This document shows positions 16,510-25,256 of a stretch of DNA of 64,000 nucleotides, in pieces. The translations under genes were made by a program, and so were the position numbers. The notes beneath the pieces are model-generated. The model made no database searches, was not told the DNA's origin, and saw only the letters and a list, made by a program, of their open reading frames with translations. Source of the DNA: SHZI01 sp963698405. Lineage in GTDB: Bacteria > Pseudomonadota > Gammaproteobacteria > Steroidobacterales > GCA-2729495. The stretch covers positions 1 to 64,000 of the forward strand of contig CAVOQT010000008.1 in NCBI GenBank assembly GCA_963698405.1, in the 5' to 3' direction. The first letter of the stretch is position 1, and each line of letters opens with the position of its first letter.

Positions 16510-18363
16510 ATGGAGAGTACGAGCCGTTATCTGGCGCTATTTCGACAGGCCCCTGTCATGGCCGCCATTCTGGATCGGGAGGGCCTGATTCTCGATGTCA
16601 GCGATGTCTGGGCGGCGCGCATGGGCTATTCCCGTGAGGAGTTGCTCGGGCGCCGGCCGCGTGAGTTGGCGAGTGAGCCGAGCGCGCGGCGGATTCGCGA
16701 ACAGTATCTGCCCGAGTTCCGTAAAACCGGCCGCCTCGACCGCTTGGCAATCGAGTTCGTTACCCGTGACGGCGGGACTTTCGAGGTATTCGTTACCACC
16801 ACGGCTGAGCATGACGACACTGGTAAATTCCTGCACACGCTGTGCATTTTTGCTGAAGTTTCTGATCGGGCACTCCTTGAGCGGCGTTATCAGGATCACT
16901 ATCAGTCGACGCCGGCGATGCTGCATACGATTGACCCGGATGGATGCATCACTGAAATCAGTAACCACTGGCTCCGTAAACTGGGTTATGAGCGCGATGA
17001 AGTGCTGGGCCGGTCCATCCTTGATTTCATGACCGATGAGTCCCGTCGGCCACTGGTGGGCCGCATGCGTGAAGTCATCAGTGAAGGGGAGCGTCAGAAC
17101 GTCCCCCGTCAGATGGTGACGAAGGGTGGTGAAGTGATCGATGTGCTGATGTCATCAAAGACCGAGCGTGACGCGCATCAGGCAATCATCCGCACCTTCG
17201 TTGCCAGCAAGGACGTCACTGACCGTAATCGTGCCGAAGCAAGCCTCAAGCTCGCCTACCAGGAAATTGCACGTCTCAAGGAGGAGTTGGAGCGCGAGCG
17301 GGACTATCTGCGGGAAGAAGTCCGGGTTTCGATGAATTTTGGTCGGCTGGTCGGTGACAGTCCGGCGCTCGGTGCGATGCTGGCCCGTATTGAGGCCGTC
17401 GCAGATACGCCCGCCAATGTGCTTATCATTGGCGAAACCGGCACCGGCAAGGAGCTGGTAGCTCACGCAATTCACACTCGCAGCGGTCGTGCCGATGGTC
17501 CGCTGGTAAAGGTCAACTGTGCATCGATCCCGGATGAGCTGTTCGAGAGCGAATTCTTCGGTCATGTGCGTGGTGCGTTCACCGGCGCCCACCGCGATCG
17601 GGTTGGCCGTTTTCAGCTGGCCGACGGCGGCACGATCTTTCTCGATGAGGTTGGCGAGATTCCGATCGAACTGCAGGGCAAGCTGCTGCGGGTCATTCAG
17701 GAGCGTGAGTTCGAACGCGTGGGTGACGATACGACGCGTACCGTCGATGTACGCGTGATTGCTGCAACCAACAAGGACCTGGAGAAGGCGGTCGAAGCGG
17801 GCGAGTTTCGTGAGGATCTCTACTACCGTCTCAGCGTGTTTCCTGTTCAGGTACCGCCGTTGCGGCGTCGTGCCGACGATGTCATGCAGCTGGCCGTGCA
17901 TTTTCTGGAGCAGGTCTGCCGTGAGTTTGGCCGGCCTACGCCTGCTCTCACGCAGAGCCAGGTTGAAGCGTTGCGTCGTTACGACTGGCCGGGCAACGTA
18001 CGTGAACTGAAAAATGTCATCGAGCGCGCCGTGATTCTTTCCCGGGGCGGTGCGCTGCGACTCGATTTATCCTTGCCGGAGACAAGTGCTGTGGCGCCAG
18101 CTGTGATGCCAGTACTGGCCGGTAGTGGTGCACTGTCAGTCACCGATACGATTCGCGCTGATGATGCCCAGCAGGCTGCCGCAACATTTCTGACCGAAGC
18201 GCAGATGAAAGAGCAGCAGCGGGCCAATCTGGTCGCTGCCCTCAAGGCTGCCAACTGGCGGATTTCCGGCAAGGGTGGTGCAGCGGAACGGCTGGGTATG
18301 CGGCCGACCACCTTGACCGACCGGATGCGGGCGCTGCACATCACGCGTCCGGTGCGCAGTTGA
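16510..18363 (+). CDS. PAS-domain sigma54-dependent transcriptional activator
   Basis: A 617-residue activator. Two PAS domains occupy the N-terminal half (about 1-130 and 130-255), followed by a short coiled coil (EIARLKEELERERDYL), an AAA+ domain with Walker A GETGTGKE (near 308), the sigma54-contact loop GAFTGA (355-360) and Walker B FLDEVGEIP, and a C-terminal Fis-type helix-turn-helix (QRANLVAALKAANWRI onward). There is no receiver domain, so it senses a small ligand, redox or light directly through PAS. ATG 16510 is preferred over an in-frame GTG at 16453 that lies inside the palindrome. PBP4 follows after 2 bp. Confidence 0.9.
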   Translation: MESTSRYLALFRQAPVMAAILDREGLILDVSDVWAARMGYSREELLGRRPRELASEPSARRIREQYLPEFRKTGRLDRLAIEFVTRDGGTFEVFVTTTAEHDDTGKFLHTLCIFAEVSDRALLERRYQDHYQSTPAMLHTIDPDGCITEISNHWLRKLGYERDEVLGRSILDFMTDESRRPLVGRMREVISEGERQNVPRQMVTKGGEVIDVLMSSKTERDAHQAIIRTFVASKDVTDRNRAEASLKLAYQEIARLKEELERERDYLREEVRVSMNFGRLVGDSPALGAMLARIEAVADTPANVLIIGETGTGKELVAHAIHTRSGRADGPLVKVNCASIPDELFESEFFGHVRGAFTGAHRDRVGRFQLADGGTIFLDEVGEIPIELQGKLLRVIQEREFERVGDDTTRTVDVRVIAATNKDLEKAVEAGEFREDLYYRLSVFPVQVPPLRRRADDVMQLAVHFLEQVCREFGRPTPALTQSQVEALRRYDWPGNVRELKNVIERAVILSRGGALRLDLSLPETSAVAPAVMPVLAGSGALSVTDTIRADDAQQAAATFLTEAQMKEQQRANLVAALKAANWRISGKGGAAERLGMRPTTLTDRMRALHITRPVRS

Positions 18364-18365
18364 TC

Positions 18366-19820
18366 ATGGGAGATCTCACAAGCGTGTTCCATCCGAAACG
18401 GGTGCGTGGTCTGGTGGCTGCACTGTGGCTGTGTGCGGTGCTGCCTGGCCATGCGCAAATTACTGCTCTGCCGGAGTCGGTCAACAGTGTACTGGCCCGA
18501 CACAAGCTTCCGCCTGGTTCATTCAGTGCTTTCGTGCAGAAGGTGGGCGCTCCTGCGCCGCTGCTGACTTTCAATGAAAACGTACCGCGCAATCCGGCCT
18601 CAGTCATAAAATTACTGACGACTTTCGTGGCACTGGAAGAACTCGGACCAAGCTATCAATGGCGGACCGAGGTGTATGCCGACGGGCCACTGAAGGACGG
18701 AGTTCTTGATGGCGATCTGCTGCTCAAGGGTTATGGCGATCCTTATCTGCTGCTTGAGCGCCTGTGGTTGCTGCAACGCGAGCTGCGCGGCAAGGGTGTA
18801 CGGCAGATCAACGGTGATCTGGTGATCGACAACACCTGGTTCGCTCGTGAGGAACTCGATCCCGGTGCCTTCGATGGGCAGGAGTACCGCGCCTACAACG
18901 TGCTGCCGGATGCCTTGCTGGTCAACTTCCAGGCGGTAAATTTCAGTTTTCGACCGGACCCTGACCGGCGGACCATCGAAATCCTGAGCGATCCCGTACT
19001 TGCGGATGTCGAGATCCGCAACGATATGCGGCTGTTCAGCGGTGGATGCAGTGCACGAAAGAGCAGCATCAACATGGCCGTCAGTCGTGAGCCTGATCGG
19101 CCACGCGTGACCTTTTCCGGGCAGCTGGCCAATAACTGTTCCGAGTATCAGCTGCTCCGTTCGGTACTGGATGGACCCGGCTATGCCTACGCGACGTTTC
19201 GCGGGCTGTGGGAGCAGCAGGGCGGCAGCATCAAGGGGCGCATGCGACTCGGTCAGGTACCTGCCGGCAAGAAACCCCTGTTGAGTTTTGCCTCACCGCC
19301 GCTCGCGGAAGTGATCCGGCCGGTCAACAAGCTCAGCAACAATGTCATGACCCGGCAGATCTTCCTGACCCTCGGCGCTGAAAAACTCGGACCACCGGGT
19401 ACCTTGGAAAAAGCGCGGCAGGTGATGGCCGACGCACTGGTTCGGCGGGGGCTGGTTTTCCCCGAGCTGCAGATTGGCAATGGGGCAGGTCTGTCGCGCG
19501 ATAACCGCATCTCGGCACATAGCCTGGGCCGGCTACTGCTGGCTGCGCGTGACAGTCCCTTTGGTGCTGAATTCCAGGCCTCGCTGTCGCTGGCCGGTCT
19601 GGATGGCACGACCCGGCGCCGGTTCGAGAATGATTCGCTGGCCGGCCAGATGCACCTCAAGACCGGCACCCTCAACGGTGTTACCTCGATCGCCGGCTAT
19701 GTGCGCAGCCAGTCAGGGGCCGAATATGTGGTGGTAGCGATTGCCAACCAGCCGAAGGCGACCTGGGGCGGTGACCAGGAGGCGCAGAACGCCCTGCTGC
19801 GCTGGGTCAGTCGTCAATAG
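18366..19820 (+). CDS. dacB: D-alanyl-D-alanine carboxypeptidase/endopeptidase (PBP4 family, S13)
   Basis: The 484-residue penicillin-binding protein trims or cleaves peptidoglycan cross-links in the periplasm. A signal peptide ends near LPGHAQI. The active-site triad motifs are SVIK (Ser79, Lys82), SNN in NKLSNNVMTRQ, and KTG in HLKTGTLNGVTS. The long insertion between SxxK and SxN is typical of class C type A enzymes. The ATG at 18366 is just 2 bp after the activator stop, so it is probably co-transcribed with it, an unusual pairing. Confidence 0.92.
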   Translation: MGDLTSVFHPKRVRGLVAALWLCAVLPGHAQITALPESVNSVLARHKLPPGSFSAFVQKVGAPAPLLTFNENVPRNPASVIKLLTTFVALEELGPSYQWRTEVYADGPLKDGVLDGDLLLKGYGDPYLLLERLWLLQRELRGKGVRQINGDLVIDNTWFAREELDPGAFDGQEYRAYNVLPDALLVNFQAVNFSFRPDPDRRTIEILSDPVLADVEIRNDMRLFSGGCSARKSSINMAVSREPDRPRVTFSGQLANNCSEYQLLRSVLDGPGYAYATFRGLWEQQGGSIKGRMRLGQVPAGKKPLLSFASPPLAEVIRPVNKLSNNVMTRQIFLTLGAEKLGPPGTLEKARQVMADALVRRGLVFPELQIGNGAGLSRDNRISAHSLGRLLLAARDSPFGAEFQASLSLAGLDGTTRRRFENDSLAGQMHLKTGTLNGVTSIAGYVRSQSGAEYVVVAIANQPKATWGGDQEAQNALLRWVSRQ

Positions 19821-19912
19821 ATGCCGGTGCGGGTAGCCGGCAGCTGGTACATTCGGGCTAGAATTGCCATGCGGCATTCAAGGCCACCCCGTTTAGAAGC
19901 GAGAGTCACAGC

Positions 19913-20251
19913 ATGAAACTGATCACGGCGATCATCAAACCCTTCCGTCTCGATGACGTGCGCAACGCGCTGTCGGAAGTCGGCGTCAATGGCATGACCG
20001 TTACCGAGGTCAAGGGATTTGGTCGCCAGCGTGGACATACTGAACTCTATCGTGGCGCAGAGTACGTGGTGGATTTTCTGCCCAAGTCAAAAATCGAAGT
20101 GGCGGTTGCCGATGATCTCGTCGAGCGTGTCGTTGAGGCGATTACCGCTGCAGCGCGGACCGGCAAGGTCGGCGATGGCAAGATTTTTGTCACCGATCTG
20201 CATCACGTACTGCGTATCCGCACCGGCGAGATCGGCGACAACGCGCTCTGA
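19913..20251 (+). CDS. glnB: Nitrogen regulatory protein P-II
   Basis: The 112-residue trimeric signal protein binds ATP/ADP and 2-oxoglutarate and controls nitrogen assimilation enzymes. It begins MKLITAIIKPFRLDDV, has the T-loop RGAEYVVDFLPKSK with the uridylylation Tyr51 in place, the TGKVGDGKIFV B-loop (PII signature 2) and RIRTGEIGDNAL at the C-terminus. Its sequence resembles GlnB rather than GlnK, and no amtB lies beside it, which supports glnB. The start is firm. Confidence 0.93.
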   Translation: MKLITAIIKPFRLDDVRNALSEVGVNGMTVTEVKGFGRQRGHTELYRGAEYVVDFLPKSKIEVAVADDLVERVVEAITAAARTGKVGDGKIFVTDLHHVLRIRTGEIGDNAL

Positions 20252-20263
20252 AGTCAGCAGGGA

Positions 20264-20801
20264 TCAGACCCGATTGCTGTCATCGCGTGCCCACCAGATC
20301 CGGGCCGTCAGCAGAATCGCCAGCAGCCAAGTATGGCGATCAGGTGGATGAGTCTGTGCAGCTGCAACCAGCCGTGCTGCCCATCCGTCTCCGCCATCCG
20401 GCTGTCGATGTCAGCGCCAGCGGCACCATCAGCATGAAGGCGGCCAGGCCCAGGGTGATATAGGGTCGTTTCAGGATGTCCTCGACGATGACATCGAGAT
20501 CCAGCGAGCGATCGAGAAAGAAATAGGTCACGAAGTGCAGTGCCAGATAGGCAAAGGCCCACAGCCCGAGCATGCGACGGAATTGCAGTGGCCAGGCGGT
20601 AGATCCGTTCCTCCAGCGCATGTCCCTTGATGATGGTGTCGTAGTCTACGGTGCAGGGATCTCGCTGGCTGCAGCAGCCTGGGAGAGCAGTGTGCCGGCA
20701 CCGAGGAAGCCAGCTGATCTCAGCAGTTCACGACGATTGAAGTAGTGACGTCCCGGAGTTATTTCCGAATTCCTGATATCGGCCGGTTTACGGATCAGCA
20801 T
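20264..20801 (-). pseudogene. msrP-msrQ remnant, collapsed by internal deletions and frameshifts
   Basis: The minus strand opens with an intact MsrP (YedY) N-terminus from 20801: MLIRKPADIRNS, a Tat-type RRELLRSAGF region and an Ala-rich signal end, stopped by TAG after 52 codons. In another frame, YDTIIKGHALEERIYR follows, which matches MsrP's LEERIYR region about 60 residues further on. Then the MsrQ middle (FRRMLGLWAFAYLALHFVTY, RPYITLG), then a frameshift to WLQLHRLIHLIAILG, then a shift back to AILLTARIWWARDDSNRV. Most of MsrP and the first part of MsrQ are missing. It can no longer make the methionine sulfoxide repair pair. Confidence 0.85.
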
Positions 20802-20813
20802 GCCATGTCCTCG

Positions 20814-21572
20814 TCATGGCTTTGTTTGACGCAGCCAGGTGCCATTCAGTTCCCAGTCCCAGGGTATGAAGTGCAGCTCAAAACCATCGGTGGCAAGCAG
20901 GCTGGCAACCTCCGGGTCATCGACATGCTTTGCCATGTATTTCTGCACCGATCCGGCTGCCTTGATGAAATCTTCCCGGTGCCAGTCGAATATCTTCGAG
21001 ACAAAAGCGATCTTTCGCTGCACATCGTAGCGATTGCGGGTGTTGTCGTTAATGAAAGCCCGTGCTGCGCTGTCGAGCTGTGCATCGAGTTTCTCCGGTG
21101 TATAAGCCCGGCTTGAGAGTCGTGGGCAGGAGATCGAGGCACAGACGATGGCAAAGTGGACGCGCGGATCGCCCTGCGGGATCAATTGCCGGCTTTCGAG
21201 ATCATGGAGGTTGGTTAACTGACCCATCAGCAGATACTTCCGGTGTTTGAAGTAGCTATACCGGCCCAGCCAGGATGACGGCGTATACCCGTCGAGGATG
21301 CCCTGGATTGCGAATGCGTTGTAGGCATTGATGAGGAAGGCGAGGTGCGTGCGGCTGTCAGCCACGTCTTCGGTTTGGGTCTCGCCAAGATGCGTGACGA
21401 AGCGTGCAAAGGCCGGGTCAGCATCGATGCCGGCGTAATCGACAAAGCCGTGTTGCACGTTGCGCAGGAGTACTGCATCGAACTCGCTGTAATCCGGTGC
21501 TGCGGCGTGGCTGCTGCTCGCGATGAGGCTGAGACCGGTCAGCAGACTGGTGAGACAGAAACAGCGCACCAT
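20814..21572 (-). CDS. DUF547 domain-containing secreted protein
   Basis: The 252-residue product has a signal peptide (MVRCFCLTSLLTGLSLIASS, cleaved near HAAAP) and a DUF547 domain with LAFLINAYNAFAI, VHFAIVCASISCPRLS and the downstream ARAFINDNTRN. The ICASISCP-type double-Cys segment is characteristic; DUF547 resembles cysteine-peptidase folds but its function is not established. An in-frame ATG at 21629 would add 19 residues ahead of the signal peptide and is less likely. It is followed by the msrPQ remnant. Confidence 0.83.
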   Translation of the reverse strand: MVRCFCLTSLLTGLSLIASSSHAAAPDYSEFDAVLLRNVQHGFVDYAGIDADPAFARFVTHLGETQTEDVADSRTHLAFLINAYNAFAIQGILDGYTPSSWLGRYSYFKHRKYLLMGQLTNLHDLESRQLIPQGDPRVHFAIVCASISCPRLSSRAYTPEKLDAQLDSAARAFINDNTRNRYDVQRKIAFVSKIFDWHREDFIKAAGSVQKYMAKHVDDPEVASLLATDGFELHFIPWDWELNGTWLRQTKP

Positions 21573-21682
21573 GGTTTGCAGCCTGCGGAACAAGCCGCCG
21601 TCGGGATGAGGGTAATGCATCGGGTCCATTCTAAGCTGAGTCGCGTGTTGTGTTGTGCGAGTGTATTGGGTGCGTAACCGGG

Positions 21683-23131
21683 CTAGCTACGGTTGTCGGA
21701 TGTTGGCTGTGTCAGGGGTTTCTCACTGTCTGCCGGTGCCGCTGGCGGGTCAGCCCTGGGCTCCAGCCGGTAACCGAACTCATGGCGCAGGCTGAGGTCC
21801 TCGGTGGCTACCGGGGTTCCATCGATATGGCGTGGCCGGTACAGCGAGCGGCGTACGGCGTTGATGACGCTCTTGTCGAGCAATCCCGCCGGGTCTGATT
21901 CCATGACTTCGGCAGAACTGACCCGGCCAGTCGCATCGACCGCGTATTTGATCAGCACGTAGCCCGGTTCGAGCCGGGTGGTAGATGGCAGTTTGCTCGC
22001 CGATGCCGGGTATATCTGCGGTGCGGCGGTCCAGAGCAGCCGCACGGGGCGGGCAAAGTACTCATCACGCTGCTCTGCATAAGTGTCATTGCCAGACAGC
22101 GTGCGCCACGCATTGCCATAGGCTTCAGCTGCCGAGTTGCGCTTGCCCCATAGCAGGTACAGATCGCCCAGTTCCACCAGTACATGGGCGCGCTGCAGGA
22201 GGTCCGGTTGCGCTTGCTGATCGACGATGCTCAATGCCCTGCGCAGCATGACGTTGCTCATGGGCAGCAGGGTGTCCGGCCCTTGCATGGGGTCCGGTCC
22301 CGGTGGCAGTAAAGCCTGCTGCCGGTAACTGTTGGCGATGGCCAGCAGCGGCTCGACCAGCGCGGGGTCATTCTCGCCCAGGCTGGCGGCGACCAGCCGT
22401 GCGGTGGCCTGGTGTACCAGTCGTGCTGACTGCACCTGGCCGGTCCGGTCATACCAGCCACCCAGCTTGGATAGTGCAGGCAGCAGCTCCGGGCTGTCTT
22501 TGCCGAGCCGGTGCTCCATGATCTGCAATTGCGACGCTTGATGAAAATTGGCCTTGTCCAGATCCTTCTGACTGAGATAGCTCTCGCTGAGCCCGTCACG
22601 GACCGGGAACTGCTCGAGGTTGTAGAAGCCCTCATTCACATGATTGATATGCAATGCGCGCGTATAGCTTTCTGTGGCCTGTACATGTTGTCCGGCACGC
22701 GAGTAGGTCTGCCCCAGCCCCATCAGCGGCGTAATCAGGCGCAGCGAGACGATGCCGTCATGTTCTTCCAGCAGCGTGACAGCTGCCCGGTAGTTACCTT
22801 CCGCAGCCAGCAGGTCACCGGTACGCAACTGTGCGGTGGCAAGATTGGTCAGCGGCGTCACCAGGGCCGCGTTGTCGTTGCCTTCCAGTTCCTGAGTCAG
22901 GGTCACGACTTCGAAGGCGGCCGGAATGGCCTCGGCCGGCCGGTCTTCCTCCAGTAGTCGCAACATCCTTTCGTATGCGGCAGTGCGTCGCTCAAAGGCT
23001 GTTTCTGTCGGCGGCGCTGGAGGTATGGCGTTGATCTCCGCAGCGCTCATCACAGGGCTGCACAGGCCGAGGCCCACAATCATGAGGCCGACTACGCTGC
23101 GTGCTGCAGGAACCCGGTAGTGTTGGCGCAT
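21683..23131 (-). CDS. TPR-repeat protein with C-terminal TonB-like domain
   Basis: A 482-residue exported protein (signal peptide to about VMSAAEI). The middle (residues 50-350) is a helical tetratricopeptide array, with units like LVTPLTNLATAQLRTGDLLAAEGNYRAA-type (36-residue periodicity). The C-terminus (about 390-465) matches the TonB C-terminal fold: YVLIKYAVDATGRVSSAEV and AVRRSLYRPRHIDG. There is no N-terminal TonB membrane/Pro-rich part, so it cannot energise receptors in the classical way; a periplasmic protein-interaction or envelope role is likely. It is transcribed away from msrA. Confidence 0.8.
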   Translation of the reverse strand: MRQHYRVPAARSVVGLMIVGLGLCSPVMSAAEINAIPPAPPTETAFERRTAAYERMLRLLEEDRPAEAIPAAFEVVTLTQELEGNDNAALVTPLTNLATAQLRTGDLLAAEGNYRAAVTLLEEHDGIVSLRLITPLMGLGQTYSRAGQHVQATESYTRALHINHVNEGFYNLEQFPVRDGLSESYLSQKDLDKANFHQASQLQIMEHRLGKDSPELLPALSKLGGWYDRTGQVQSARLVHQATARLVAASLGENDPALVEPLLAIANSYRQQALLPPGPDPMQGPDTLLPMSNVMLRRALSIVDQQAQPDLLQRAHVLVELGDLYLLWGKRNSAAEAYGNAWRTLSGNDTYAEQRDEYFARPVRLLWTAAPQIYPASASKLPSTTRLEPGYVLIKYAVDATGRVSSAEVMESDPAGLLDKSVINAVRRSLYRPRHIDGTPVATEDLSLRHEFGYRLEPRADPPAAPADSEKPLTQPTSDNRS

Positions 23132-23185
23132 GCCGGCAAATTACCAATTCCCGCAGCCCGTGCATATCAGTTAGGGTATCCGGCC

Positions 23186-23752
23186 ATGCAGATCACCAAT
23201 CGACATTTCATCAACGGCAATCCGCTGCTGCCACCGTTCCCTGAGCAGCTCAGGCTGGCGATGTTCGGGATGGGTTGCTTCTGGGGTGCGGAGCGCCGGT
23301 TCTGGCAGTTACCGGGCGTGTGGAGTACTGCCGTCGGTTATTCGGCGGGGGCAACTCCGGACCCGGACTATGCGCAGGTGTGCTCGGGACGTACCGGACA
23401 CAGCGAGGTTGTACGCGTCGTGTATGACCCGGTATTGCTCGAGTACCCGCAACTGCTGACCACGTTCTGGGAATCGCATGACCCGACCCAGGGTATGCGT
23501 CAGGGCAACGATGTGGGGACCCAGTATCGTTCCGGAATCTACTGGTATGACGATGAGCAGCGCGATGCAGCGTTGCGCTCAAGGCAGAGCTTCGCAGAGC
23601 GTCTCGTGGCAGCCGGATTTGGCCCGGTTACCACGGAAATAGAAGCGGCTGGCGAGTTCTGGTACGCCGAGGATTACCACCAGCAGTACCTGGGCAAGAA
23701 CCCCGGCGGATACTGCGGCCTTGGTGGTATCGGGATCAAATGCACTGACTGA
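23186..23752 (+). CDS. msrA: Peptide-methionine (S)-S-oxide reductase
   Basis: The 188-residue enzyme reduces S-epimers of methionine sulfoxide. The catalytic motif is GMGCFWGAERRFW with Cys31; resolving cysteines are probably those in GGYCGLGGIGIKCTD at the C-terminus. The conserved EVVRVVYDP, GNDVGTQYRSGIY and YHQQYL elements are present. It has no signal peptide, so it acts in the cytoplasm. Its retention contrasts with the decayed periplasmic msrPQ pair 2.4 kb upstream. Confidence 0.93.
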   Translation: MQITNRHFINGNPLLPPFPEQLRLAMFGMGCFWGAERRFWQLPGVWSTAVGYSAGATPDPDYAQVCSGRTGHSEVVRVVYDPVLLEYPQLLTTFWESHDPTQGMRQGNDVGTQYRSGIYWYDDEQRDAALRSRQSFAERLVAAGFGPVTTEIEAAGEFWYAEDYHQQYLGKNPGGYCGLGGIGIKCTD

Positions 23753-23760
23753 CCAAAAAC

Positions 23761-23804
23761 GGGCGCCAAAAGTGTGACCGTCTCCACACGCTGCCGGAGC
23801 GCCC
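23761..23804 (+). other. Stem-loop between msrA and the HD-GYP gene
   Basis: GGGCGC (23761-23766) pairs with GCGCCC (23799-23804), enclosing a GTGTG/CACAC inner stem (23772-23776 and 23785-23789). There is no T-run. It may terminate msrA or act on the HD-GYP message, whose GTG start is 55 bp downstream. I see none of the conserved positions of a known cyclic-di-GMP riboswitch. Confidence 0.3.
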
Positions 23805-23858
23805 TGAATACCATGTCAGCTGTATTCGCCGGTATGTAGCCGGACGCCGGAAACCTGT

Positions 23859-25187
23859 GTGCAATCCAGACGGCTAAAGATTGAAACCGCCAACCTCCAG
23901 TGCGGCATGTATGTGGCCCAGCTCGATCGGCCATGGCTGGAGACGCCGTTTCTTCTCAAGGGGTTCGAGATCCGTGACGCCAAGGATCTGCAGCAGCTTC
24001 GGCATTTCTGCAAACATGTCTATGTAGATGCCAGTCAGGGCTCGCTGTCCGAGGAAGAAGTTCTCGGTGCACGGCGCAAGGAAGAGCAGTACGCGAGAGT
24101 ATTCGAGGCTCCAGCGACCCGCCGGGCGCATGCTGCACCGGCAGGCCTGGCGCAGCGCCTCGTCGACTCGCTGGTGCGTATCGACAGGCATGGTGTGCTG
24201 ACGAAATTCCTGCCCGCACCACACTATGGAAACGCGGTACCGACCCGCCAGGAAATACCCAGGGCGGCACAGGCTTACGATAACGCTGCCCGCAGTCTCA
24301 ATGAGATGCTCGATCAGTTTCCGCAGGTCAAGACACTGGATGCCGGGCGTCTGTCTCAGGCGGCCAATCCGCTTGTCGACAGCATTCTGCGCAACCCGGA
24401 TGCAATGGCCTGGCTGGTGTTTCTACGCAAACGCGATGCACACAATGCACTCCGGCAGATCGGCAGCGCCGTATGGGCTGCGATTCTCGGTCGGCATCTG
24501 GGCTTCGAGCGCAGCGCAATCGAGACCCTGACTCTGGGCGGCATGCTGCTCGATCTGGGTAACGCACGGATTCCACAGTCCATCACCCTCAAGCAAGGGC
24601 CGCTTGAAGAGATTGAAGAGAAAATCATCCGCAAGCATGTAGCGCTTGGTCTGGAAATGGTGCGCACCACGCCGGGCCTGAATGCCGATGTGATCGCAAT
24701 GCTGCAGCATCATCATGAGCGCAACGATGGTTCAGGCTATCCGAAAGGCTTGCGGGATGTGGGCATCCCGGTGTTCGGGCGCATTGCCGGCCTCGTGGAC
24801 TGTTTCGATGCGATGACGACCAAGCGTCCCTATGCGCCGGCCAAATCGGCATATGATGCCGTGTGCGAACTCAACAGCCTGTCCGGCACCCTGTTCCAGA
24901 AAGAGCTCGTCGAGCAGTTTGTGCAGGCGGTCGGCATGTTTCCGACCGGTTCGCTGGTAGAGCTCAATACCGGCGAGATCGCAGTTGTGATCGGGCAAAA
25001 TCGCGTTCAGCGGCTGCGTCCTGCGCTCAGCCTGCTCACCAATGCCGACAAGATTCCGCTGCCCGCACAGAAGGTGCTCGACCTGCGCAGCCGTCGCTCG
25101 AACCGGGCTGACAGCGAGTCGCGCTGGATTTTGCGCGGACTGGATCCCGGCGCCTTCGGGCTCGACCCAAAGGACTTTCTGGACTGA
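23859..25187 (+). CDS. DUF3391 / HD-GYP domain protein, HD dyad altered
   Basis: The 442-residue protein has an N-terminal DUF3391 region (CGMYVAQLDRPWLETPFLL, about 14-60) and a C-terminal HD-GYP domain (about 190-390), the family that hydrolyses cyclic di-GMP. Here the HD dyad reads LLDLGN (Leu231-Asp232), lacking both the His and the usual Lys of HDxGK, whereas KHVALG, HHHERNDGSGYP and VDCFDAM are kept. It may thus be inactive as a phosphodiesterase and act as a sensor or partner. GTG at 23859 is the likely start. A paralogue lies at 34044-35258. Confidence 0.85.
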   Translation: MQSRRLKIETANLQCGMYVAQLDRPWLETPFLLKGFEIRDAKDLQQLRHFCKHVYVDASQGSLSEEEVLGARRKEEQYARVFEAPATRRAHAAPAGLAQRLVDSLVRIDRHGVLTKFLPAPHYGNAVPTRQEIPRAAQAYDNAARSLNEMLDQFPQVKTLDAGRLSQAANPLVDSILRNPDAMAWLVFLRKRDAHNALRQIGSAVWAAILGRHLGFERSAIETLTLGGMLLDLGNARIPQSITLKQGPLEEIEEKIIRKHVALGLEMVRTTPGLNADVIAMLQHHHERNDGSGYPKGLRDVGIPVFGRIAGLVDCFDAMTTKRPYAPAKSAYDAVCELNSLSGTLFQKELVEQFVQAVGMFPTGSLVELNTGEIAVVIGQNRVQRLRPALSLLTNADKIPLPAQKVLDLRSRRSNRADSESRWILRGLDPGAFGLDPKDFLD

Positions 25188-25256
25188 GCGCAGACTCCGT
25201 CGGGCGTTCCGTATAATCGACTGCTCCCATGCCGGGTATCCAGGAGCGAAAGTCGC

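Noticed and set aside
19841..19862. Sigma54-like TGGTAC...GGGCT before glnB
   Set aside because: The GG and GC elements are one base too close and the -12 element lacks TTGC, so it does not match a -24/-12 promoter.
23761..23804. Possible cyclic-di-GMP riboswitch before the HD-GYP gene
   Set aside because: Only a nested stem of ordinary size is seen; conserved loop positions of GEMM-type riboswitches are absent.
25212..25217. TATAAT before the HlyD-type adaptor as a full promoter
   Set aside because: No acceptable -35 is found at 16-18 bp, so it is mentioned only inside the adaptor entry.
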